From Anadara kagoshimensis (taxonomy: Eukaryota; Mollusca; Bivalvia; Arcoida; Arcidae), in contig CM037871.1 of NCBI GenBank assembly GCA_021292105.1, positions 60,844,866 to 60,908,865 on the forward strand: a stretch of 64,000 nucleotides of DNA, written 5' to 3'. This document shows, one piece after another, positions 52,680-64,000 of this stretch. A model generated the notes under the pieces. That model was not told the DNA's origin. It ran no database searches and was given only the letters and a program-made list of their open reading frames with translations. The translations under genes and the position numbers were made by a program. Positions within the stretch are counted from its first letter, which is position 1. Each line of letters opens with the position of its first letter.

Positions 52680-55600
52680 AGTAATTGTATTAATTACGTC
52701 ATATGTCGGTCACATGCTGGATGGCAATATTGTGGTATGATAATACTTTTAGTGTGATGTCATTGATTGTATTAATTACGTTATATGTCTGTCACATGCT
52801 GGATGGCAATATTGTGGTATGATAATACTTTTAGTGTGATGTCATTGATTGTATTAATTACGTCATATGTCGGTCACATGCTGGATGGCAATATTGGTAT
52901 GATAATACTTTTAGTGTGATGTCATTGATTGTATTAATTACGTCATATATCGGTCACACTGGATGGCAATATTGTGGTATGATGATACTTTTAGTGTGAT
53001 GTCATTGATTGTATTAATTACGTCATATGTCGGTCACATGCTGGATGGCAATATTGTGGTATGATAATACTTTTAGTGTGATGTCATTGATTGTATTAAT
53101 TATGTCATATATCGGTCACATGCTGGATGGCAATATTGTGGTATGATAATACTTTTAGTGTGATGTCATTGATTGTATTAATTATGTCATATGTCGGTCA
53201 CACACTGGATGGCAATATTGTGGTATGATAATACTTTTAGTGTGATGTCATTGATTGTATTAATTACGTCATATGTCGGTCACATGCTGGATGGCAATAT
53301 TGTGGTATGATAATACTTTTAGTGTGATGTCATTGATTGTATTAATTACGTCATATTGGTCACACACTGGATGGCAGCAATATTGTGGTATGATAATACT
53401 TTTAGTGTGATGTCATTGATTGTATTAATTACGTCATATGTCGGTCACACACTGGATGGCAGCAATATTGTGGTATGATAATACTTTTAGTGTGATGTCA
53501 TTGATTGTATTAATTACGTCATATGTGGTCACACACTGGATGGCAGCAATATTGTGGTATGATAATACTTTTAGTGTGATGTCATTGATTGTATTAATTA
53601 CGTCATATATCGGTCACATGCTGGATGGCAATATTGTGGTATGATAATACTTTTAGTGTGATGTCATTGATTGTATTAATTACGTCATATGTCGGTCACA
53701 CACTGGATGGCAATATTGTGGTATGATAATACTTTTAGTGTGATGTCATTGATTGTATTAATTACGTCATATGTCTGTCACATGCTGGATGGCAATATTG
53801 TGGTATGATAATACTTTTAGTGTGATGTCATTGATTGTATTAATTACGTCATATGTGGTCACACATGCTGGATGGCAATATTGTGGTATGATAATACTTT
53901 TAGTGTGATGTCATTGATTGTATTAATTACGTCATATGTGGTCACACTGGATGGCAATATTGTGGTATGTAATACTTTTAGTGTGATGTCATTGATTGTA
54001 TTAATTACGTCATATGTCGGTCACATGCTGGATGGCAATATTGTGGTATGATAATACTTTTAGTGTGATGTCATTGATTGTATTAATTACGTCATATGTG
54101 GTCACATGCTGGATGGCAATATTGTGGTATGATAATACTTTTAGTGTGATGTCATTGATTGTATTAATTACGTCATATGTCGGTCACATGCTGGATGGCA
54201 ATATTGTGGTATGATAATACTTTTAGTGTGATGTCATTGATTGTATTAATTACGTCATATGTCGGTCACACACTGGATGGCAATATTGTGGTATGATAAT
54301 ACATTTAGTGTGATGTCATTGATTGTATTAATTACGTCATATGTCGGTCACACACTAGATGGCAATATTGTGGTATGATAATACTTTTAGTGTGATGTCA
54401 TTGATTGTATTAATTACGTCATATGTCGGTCACACACTGGATGGCAATATTGTGGTATGATAATACATTTAGTGTGATGTCATTGATTGTATTAATTACG
54501 TCATATGTAGGTCACACACTGGATGGCAATATTGTGGTATGATAATACTTTTAGTGTGATGTCATTGATTGTATTAATTACGTCATATGTCGGTCACACA
54601 CTGGATGGCAATATTGTGGTATGATAATACTTTTAGTGTGATGTCATTGATTGTATTAATTACGTCATATGTAGGTCACACACTGGATGGCAATATTGTG
54701 GTATGATAATACTTTTAGTGTGATGTCATTGATTGTATTAATTACGTCATATGTCGGTCACACACTGGATGGCAATATTGTGGTATGATAATACTTTTAG
54801 TGTGATGTCATTGATTGTATTAATTACGTCATATGTCGGTCACATGCTGGATGTCAATATTGTGGTATGATAATACTTTTAGTGTGATGTCATTGATTGT
54901 ATTAATTACGTCATATGTCGGTCACATGCTGGATGTCAATATTGTGGTATAATAATACTTTTAGTGTGATGTCATTGATTGTATTAATTACGTCATATGT
55001 TGGTCACACACTGGATGTCAATATTGTGGTATGATAATACTTTTAGTGTGATGTCATTGATTGTATTAATTACGTCATATGTCGGTCACACACTGGATGG
55101 CAATATTGTGGTATGATAATACTTTTAGTGTGATGTCATTGATTGTATTAATTACGTCATATGTCGGTCACACACTGGATGGCAGCAATATTGTGGTATG
55201 ATAATACTTTTAGTGTGATGTCATTGATTGTATTAATTACGTCATATGTTGGTCACACACTGGATGGCAGCAATATTGTGGTATGATAATACTTTTAGTG
55301 TGATGTCATTGATTGTATTAATTACGTCATATGTCGGTCACACACTGGATGGCAGCAATATTGTGGTATGATAATACTTTAGTGTGATGTCATTGATTGT
55401 ATTAATTATGTCATATGTTGGTCACATGCTGGATGGCAATATTGTGGTATGATAATACTTTTAGTGTGATGTCATTGATTGTATTAATTACGTCATATGT
55501 CGGTAACACACTGGATGTCAATATTGTGGTATGATAATACTTTTAGTGTGATGTCATTGATTGTATTAATTATGTCATATGTTGGTCACATGCTGGATGG

Positions 55601-58600
55601 CAATATTGTGGTATGATAATACTTTTTGTGTGATGTCATTGATTGTATTAATTACGTCATATGTCGGTCACACACTGGATGGCAATATTGTGGTATGATA
55701 ATACTTTTAGTGTGATGTCATTGATTGTATTAATTATGTCATATGTTGGTCACATGCTGGATGGCAATATTGTGGTATGATAATACTTTTAGTGTGATGT
55801 CATTGATTGTATTAATTACGTCATATGTCGGTCACACACTGGATGGCAATATTGTGGTATGATAATACTTTTAGTGTGATGTCATTGATTGTATTAATTA
55901 CGTCATATGTCGGTCACACACTGGATGGCAATATTGTGGTATGATAATACTTTTAGTGTGATGTCATTGATTGTATTAATTACGTCATATGTCGGTCACA
56001 CACTGGATGGCAATATTGTGGTATGATAATACTTTTAGTGTGATGTCATTGATTGTATTAATTACGTCATATGTTGGTCACACACTGGATGTCAATATTG
56101 TGGTATAATAATACATTTAGTGTGATGTCATTGATTGTATTAATTACGTCATATGTCGGTCACACACTGGATGGCAATATTGTGGTATGATAATACTTTT
56201 AGTGTGATGTCATTGATTGTATTAATTACGTCATATGTCTGTCACATGCTGGATGGCAATATTGTGGTATGATAATACTTTTAGTGTGATGTCATTGATT
56301 GTATTAATTACGTCATATGTCTGTCACATGCTGGATGGCAATATTGTGGTATGATAATACTTTTAGTGTGATGTCATTGATTGTATTAATTACGTCATAT
56401 GTCGGTCACACACTGGATGGCAATATTGTGGTATGATAATACTTTTAGTGTGATGTCATTGATTGTATTAATTACGTCATATGTCGGTCACACACTGGAT
56501 GGCAATATTGTGGTATGATAATACTTTTAGTGTGATGTCATTGATTGTATTAATTACGTCATATGTCGGTCACACACTGGATGGCAATATTGTGGTATGA
56601 TAATACTTTTAGTGTGATGTCATTGATTGTATTAATTACGTCATATGTCGGTCACACACTGGATGGCAGTATTGTGGTATGATAATACTTTTAGTGTGAT
56701 GTCATTGATTGTATTAATTACGTCATATGTCGGTCACACACTGGATGGCAATATTGTGGTATGATAATACTTTTAGTGTGATGTCATTGATTGTATTAAT
56801 TACGTCATATGTTGGTCACACACTGGATGTCAATATTGTGGTATGATAATACTTTTAGTGTGATGTCATTGATTGTATTAATTACGTCATATGTCTGTCA
56901 CATGCTGGATGGCAGCAATATTGTGGTATGATAATACTTTTAGTGTGATGTCATTGATTGTATTAATTACGTCATATGTCGGTCACACACTGGATGGCAG
57001 CAATATTGTGGTATGATAATACTTTTAGTGTGATGTCATTGATTGTATTAATTACGTCATATGTCTGTCACATGCTGGATGGCAGCAATATTGTGGTATG
57101 ATAATACTTTTAGTGTGATGTCATTGATTGTATTAATTACGTCATATGTCGGTCACACACTGGATGTCAATATTGTGGTATGATAATACTTTTAGTGTGA
57201 TGTCATTGATTGTATTAATTATGTCATATATCGGTCACATGCTGGATGTCAATATTGTGGTATGATGATACTTTTAGTGTGATGTCATTGATTGTATTAA
57301 TTACGTCATATGTTGGTCACATGCTGGATGGCAATATTGTGGTATAATAATACTTTTAGTGTGATGTCATTGATTGTATTAATTACGTCATATGTCGGTC
57401 ACACACTGGATGTCAATATTGTGGTATGATAATACTTTTAGTGTGATGTCATTGATTGTATTAATTACGTCATATGTCGGTCACACACTGGATGTCAATA
57501 TTGTGGTATGATAATACTTTTAGTGTGATGTCATTGATTGTATTAATTACGTCATATGTCTGTCACATGCTGGATGGCAGCAATATTGTGGTATGATAAT
57601 ACTTTTAGTGTGATGTCATTGATTGTATTAATTACGTCATATGTAGGTCACACACTGGATGTCAATATTGTGGTATAATAATACTTTTAGTGTGATGTCA
57701 TTGATTGTATTAATTACGTCATATGTAGGTCACACACTGGATGTCAATATTGTGGTATGATAATACTTTTAGTGTGATGTCATTGATTGTATTAATTACG
57801 TCATATGTCGGTCACACACTGGATGTCAATATTGTGGTATGATAATACTTTTAGTGTGATGTCATTGATTGTATTAATTACGTCATATGTCGGTCACACA
57901 CTGGATGTCAATATTGTGGTATGATAATACTTTTAGTGTGATGTCATTGATTGTATTAATTACGTCATATGTCGGTCACACACTGGATGTCAATATTGTG
58001 GTATGATAATACTTTTAGTGTGATGTCATTGATTGTATTAATTACGTCATATGTAGGTCACACACTGGATGTCAATATTGTGGTATGATAATACTTTTAG
58101 TGTGATGTCATTGATTGTATTAATTACGTCATATGTAGGTCACACACTGGATGTCAATATTGTGGTATGATAATACTTTTAGTGTGATGTCATTGATTGT
58201 ATTAATTACGTCATATGTAGGTCACACACTGGATGTCAATATTGTGGTATGATAATACTTTTAGTGTGATGTCATTGATTGTATTAATTACGTCATATGT
58301 CGGTCACACACTGGATGTCAATATTGTGGTATGATAATACTTTTAGTGTGATGTCATTGATTGTATTAATTACGTCATATGTAGGTCACACACTGGATGT
58401 CAATATTGTGGTATGATAATACTTTTAGTGTGATGTCATTGATTGTATTAATTACGTCATATGTCGGTCACACACTGGATGGCAGCAATATTGTGGTATA
58501 ATAATACTTTTAGTGTGATGTCATTGATTGTATTAATTACGTCATATGTTGGTCACACACTGGATGGCAATATTGTGGTATGATAATACTTTTAGTGTGA

Positions 58601-61600
58601 TGTCATTGATTGTATTAATTACGTCATATGTCGGTCACACACTGGATGTCAATATTGTGGTATGATAATACTTTTAGTGTGATGTCATTGATTGTATTAA
58701 TTACGTCATATGTCGGTCACACACTGGATGGCAATATTGTGGTATGATAATACATTTAGTGTGATGTCATTGATTGTATTAATTACGTCATATGTCGGTC
58801 ACACACTGGATGTCAATATTGTGGTATGATAATACTTTTAGTGTGATGTCATTGATTGTATTAATTACGTCATATGTAGGTCACACACTGGATGTCAATA
58901 TTGTGGTATGATAATACTTTTAGTGTGATGTCATTGATTGTATTAATTACGTCATATGTAGGTCACACACTGGATGTCAATATTGTGGTATGATAATACT
59001 TTTAGTGTGATGTCATTGATTGTATTAATTACGTCATATGTTGGTCACACACTGGATGGCAATATTGTGGTATGATAATACTTTTAGTGTGATGTCATTG
59101 ATTGTATTAATTACGTCATATGTCGGTCACACACTGGATGTCAATATTGTGGTATGATAATACTTTTAGTGTGATGTCATTGATTGTATTAATTACGTCA
59201 TATGTCGGTCACACACTGGATGGCAATATTGTGGTATGATAATACATTTAGTGTGATGTCATTGATTGTATTAATTACGTCATATGTCGGTCACACACTG
59301 GATGTCAATATTGTGGTATGATAATACTTTTAGTGTGATGTCATTGATTGTATTAATTACGTCATATGTAGGTCACACACTGGATGTCAATATTGTGGTA
59401 TGATAATACTTTTAGTGTGATGTCATTGATTGTATTAATTACGTCATATGTCGGTCACACACTGGATGGCAATATTGTGGTATAATAATACTTTTAGTGT
59501 GATGTCATTGATTGTATTAATTACGTCATATGTCGGTCACACACTGGATGTCAATATTGTGGTATGGTAATACTTTTAGTGTGATGTCATTGATTGTATT
59601 AATTACGTCATATGTCGGTCACACACTGGATGTCAATATTGTGGTATGATAATACTTTTAGTGTGATGTCATTGATTGTATTAATTACGTCATATGTCGG
59701 TCACACACTGGATGGCAATATTGTGGTATAATAATACTTTTAGTGTGATGTCATTGATTGTATTAATTACGTCATATGTCGGTCACACACTGGATGTCAA
59801 TATTGTGGTATGATAATACTTTTAGTGTGATGTCATTGATTGTATTAATTACGTCATATGTCGGTCACACACTGGATGGCAATATTGTGGTATAATAATA
59901 CTTTTAGTGTGATGTCATTGATTGTATTAATTACGTCATATGTCGGTCACACACTGGATGTCAATATTGTGGTATAATAATACTTTTAGTGTGATGTCAT
60001 TGATTGTATTAATTACGTCATATGTCGGTCACACACTGGATGGCAATATTGTGGTATGATAATACTTTTAGTGTGATGTCATTGATTGTATTAATTACGT
60101 CATATGTAGGTCACACACTGGATGTCAATATTGTGGTATAATAATACTTTTAGTGTGATGTCATTGATTGTATTAATTACGTCATATGTCGGTCACACAC
60201 TGGATGGCAATATTGTGGTATGATAATACTTTTAGTGTGATGTCATTGATTGTATTAATTACGTCATATGTCGGTCACACACTGGATGGCAATATTGTGG
60301 TATGATAATACTTTTAGTGTGATGTCATTGATTGTATTAATTACGTCATATGTAGGTCACACACTGGATGTCAATATTGTGGTATGATAATACTTTTAGT
60401 GTGATGTCATTGATTGTATTAATTACGTCATATGTCGGTCACACACTGGATGTCAATATTGTGGTATAATAATACATTTAGTGTGATGTCATTGATTGTA
60501 TTAATTACGTCATATGTCGGTCACACACTGGATGTCAATATTGTGGTATGATAATACTTTTAGTGTGATGTCATTGATTGTATTAATTACGTCATATGTC
60601 TGTCACATGCTGGATGTCAATATTGTGGTATGATAATACTTTTAGTGTGATGTCATTGATTGTATTAATTACGTCATATGTCTGTCACATGCTGGATGTC
60701 AATATTGTGGTATGATAATACTTTTAGTGTGATGTCATTGATTGTATTAATTACGTCATATGTCTGTCACATGCTGGATGGCAATATTGTGGTATGATAA
60801 TACTTTTAGTGTGATGTCATTGATTGTATTAATTACGTCATATGTCTGTCACATGCTGGATGTCAATATTGTGGTATGATAATACTTTTAGTGTGATGTC
60901 ATTGATTGTATTAATTACGTCATATGTCTGTCACATGCTGGATGTCAATATTGTGGTATGATAATACTTTTAGTGTGATGTCATTGATTGTATTAATTAC
61001 GTCATATGTTGGTCACACACTGGATGTCAATATTGTGGTATAATAATACATTTAGTGTGATGTCATTGATTGTATTAATTACGTCATATGTCGGTCACAC
61101 ACTGGATGGCAATATTGTGGTATGATAATACTTTTAGTGTGATGTCATTGATTGTATTAATTACGTCATATGTCTGTCACATGCTGGATGGCAATATTGT
61201 GGTATGATAATACTTTTAGTGTGATGTCATTGATTGTATTAATTACGTCATATGTCGGTCACACACTGGATGGCAATATTGTGGTATGATAATACTTTTA
61301 GTGTGATGTCATTGATTGTATTAATTACGTCATATGTCGGTCACACACTGGATGGCAATATTGTGGTATGATAATACTTTTAGTGTGATGTCATTGATTG
61401 TATTAATTACGTCATATGTAGGTCACACACTGGATGGCAATATTGTGGTATGATAATACTTTTAGTGTGATGTCATTGATTGTATTAATTACGTCATATG
61501 TTGGTCACACACTGGATGGCAATATTGTGGTATGATAATACTTTTAGTGTGATGTCATTGATTGTATTAATTACGTCATATGTCTGTCACATGCTGGATG

Positions 61601-62130
61601 GCAATATTGTGGTATGATAATACTTTTAGTGTGATGTCATTGATTGTATTAATTACGTCATATGTCGGTCACACACTGGATGGCAATATTGTGGTATGAT
61701 AATACTTTTAGTGTGATGTCATTGATTGTATTAATTACGTCATATGTCGGTCACACACTGGATGGCAATATTGTGGTATGATAATACTTTTAGTGTGATG
61801 TCATTGATTGTATTAATTACGTCATATGTAGGTCACACACTGGATGGCAATATTGTGGTATGATAATACTTTTAGTGTGATGTCATTGATTGTATTAATT
61901 ACGTCATATGTTGGTCACACACTGGATGGCAGCAATATTGTGGTATGATAATACTTTTAGTGTGATGTCATTGATTGTATTAATTACGTCATATGTTGGT
62001 CACACACTGGATGGCAGCAATATTGTGGTATGATAATACTTTTAGTGTGATGTCATTGATTGTATTAATTACGTCATATGTTGGTCACACACTGGATGGC
62101 AGCAATACTGTGGTATGATAATACTTTTAG
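52680..62130 (+). repeat. 82-bp satellite, ~115 copies (SLC30A5 intron 9)
   Basis: The unit runs gtcattgattgtattaatta, cgtcatatgtcggtcacac, actggatggcaatattg, tggtatgataatactttt, agtgtgat. Variants differ at a few fixed positions: gtcgg/gtagg/gttgg/gtctg, cacac/catgc, ggcaat/gtcaat/ggcagcaat, and actttt/acattt. The array begins about 340 bp after the exon 9 donor. No transcript or gene is evident. Confidence 0.97.
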
Positions 62131-64000
62131 GTTTTGTCACAGAAGGAAAGGGAAAATCACAGAGTAAATGTAAATGTTTGATTATAGCTAAAACAACCAA
62201 AGAGATGAAATACATGTATTTCACATTTATGAATACATATACATGTATGTAGACCACATATATTACCCTCCACTTTGGACATGTACTAGATATAAAGACG
62301 CATGTGATGTAGTTCATGTGTCAAGTAGATTCCCATATATCCCAGGAGCATCTCATTTCTTAGGTTCAAATACAACTTGAGCAGATTCTATTGTTAGAAA
62401 GTTATTTTGCTTGCTAAAGATCTGCTGTTTTCACAGTGTACTCCAATTTTCTGGCATCATATGAGCCGTTCCATGAGAAAAGGGTCCTTAGAGCCAAAAC
62501 AATAAAATGACGTAATTATCAAAAACAATGACGTCGTAATTTTGGTGCTCTGAAAAACACCTGCACTCTCCGTCTGCAAACATAATTTTAAGACAAATCG
62601 CGTTTGTGTATAAAAATAAGAACACTGCTACTCATGTTTAATAATTTTTGGTAGATATCTAGATGGTCAGTGTACTTTCTGTTACATAACGGGTACAAAT
62701 ATATACATGTATGTCGAGATCTACGTTGTTTTTGACGGTGTGTCCTGATGAAAATCAGTGATTGATTATGGAGTCGGACATCCTAAAATAGATTATTTGT
62801 CCATATCGAGACGTTATTGATAATAAATAATGTCCAATAACCATTATAAATCATAAATTTAACACTGATCAGGTCTTTTAAATAATCCAAGTCGGAAATG
62901 CAGACTATACTTGACCTACATAGCTTCTTTGTTGCTATGTTATTCATAGAAACATTTAGGGGATTTCCAAAACCAGATACATGGGGCTACTTTTTGGGGA
63001 AATCATTGCAGTGACCCAGAGGTAACACTTATATTCCATATTACGGACAATATTACTTTTATTATTATTATTTAGATTTTACAATGTGGATCAAGTTTAA
63101 TCCCAAGTCAAGAATGATTGTGGGACTACAAAATATGACGGTGTTTAAAAACATGCCGGCGTAGTGTCGATTTTCCAAAATCGATACTTTTCTGAATATG
63201 ATGTTTTCGGACGTGAAAGAACATTGGAGAGAAAACATTATTTTTTATAATATCAATTCACATATGAATGTTTGCAATTTGTGAAAAAATTTTCTTATGG
63301 AAATAAATAAATAAATAAAGATCAACTCAACTTAAATTTTCTGAAAAAAATTATATTATACTAAAATTTACATTGTTAGTTTATGTTATACTGCAATGAA
63401 CAAATTTCATCGAGATGCTGCCAAGAAAATGCAGAGAGAGAGAGAGAGTTTAAGAGTTTAACGCCACGTTATTGCTAGGGTCATTTGCTACTTTTGAATT
63501 TTTATGAAATAATACATTCTAAAGTCGCACATGACAATTTCATGCGCTTTTTTTAAATGTATTATTTTATGAAAATTCAAATGTAGCTCATGACACTAGC
63601 AAAGTTTATGCTAAGCTAACGACAGGACTAATAAATCTATCGCTACTGGTCTTGGACCAAATACATGCCCTTGGATTGAGATTTCCCTATATCATATGAT
63701 CAGTAGCGATTGATTCTTATTCTCACACCTTATTCCTTTAAAATCCATTTAAAGCTTCCAAGTCACAAAACAGCTGTTTAAATTCAGGCGTAGCGTGTAG
63801 CCTGTCTCAACCCTAGGGTAAGAAAAGGAAACCCAACATGGGTAAAAACGCGGAATTTCCATGTCACAAGTATGATGGTTGGTTGAATGTTGCTTAACGT
63901 CGCATTAGCAATTTTTCAGCTATTCGCGACGAGAAATATTTTATTAATCTCTATGGATTAATCTATGAACAATTTTGTGTATGCATGTGAAGTGCGAGTG
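62131..64000. other. SLC30A5 intron 9 or flank, no gene recognised
   Basis: No exon resembling the next part of ZnT5 was found. There are simple repeats (aaat at about 63300, ga at about 63436) and, near 63865-63950, ttggttgaatgttgcttaac, which resembles a dispersed mollusc repeat. Confidence 0.5.

Noticed and set aside
53438-54214. Frames with TSYVVTHWMAAILWYDN repeats
   Set aside because: They are patches of the 82-bp satellite where small indels happen to keep a frame open.
62437-62475. Possible SLC30A5 exon 10 after tgctgttttcacag
   Set aside because: In the required phase it meets a stop after nine codons and has no similarity to the next part of ZnT5.

Overview
This is eukaryotic nuclear DNA, most likely from a bivalve mollusc. 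It is AT-rich, its genes are split by GT-AG introns, and it carries dense mollusc-type repeats: Helitron-like elements with tandem cores and a hairpin end, tRNA-headed SINEs and palindromic MITEs. There is no bacterial, plasmid or CRISPR content. Two host genes lie head to head. COPS2 (COP9 signalosome subunit 2) is on the minus strand at 24914-4998; its 13 exons give an intact 442-residue protein. SLC30A5 (zinc transporter ZnT5) is on the plus strand from 28042; nine exons, about 348 residues, cover the N-terminal membrane half, and the rest lies beyond the right edge. Both were assigned from memory of the human proteins, exon by exon, with reading phase checked at every junction.

Layout: 1-5000 is the COPS2 3' flank, made of mobile elements and short tandem repeats. 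5000-24914 is COPS2. Its introns hold three small MITEs, a 3.6-kb TTAA-flanked element with a nested retroelement copy, and a complete-length but broken hAT transposon with a perfect 8-bp target duplication inside a Helitron-like repeat. 24915-28041 is the shared 5' region, split by a 2.2-kb inverted-repeat element with a 9-bp target duplication that carries a reverse-transcriptase fragment. 28042-62130 is SLC30A5, and 62131-64000 is its intron 9 or flank with nothing recognised.

The most unusual structure is inside SLC30A5. Three of its exon starts have been amplified in tandem together with their 3' splice sites. After exon 5 lie about 65 head-to-tail copies of the last 41 nt of that exon, each with a polypyrimidine tract and AG in front and a GT donor behind. 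The exon 6 acceptor is present five times. The exon 9 acceptor plus the first 30 exon bases is present 45 times in 2 kb. Intron 7 adds a 30-bp minisatellite that seems to have grown from the end of a pogo-like MITE, and intron 9 adds about 115 copies of an 82-bp satellite with higher-order periodicity. As read here, exon 6 is one base out of frame from its last acceptor but open from the duplicated acceptor just upstream.

I ran no alignment. Family names for the mobile elements rest on visible ends, target duplications and peptide motifs, and are less certain than the two host genes.
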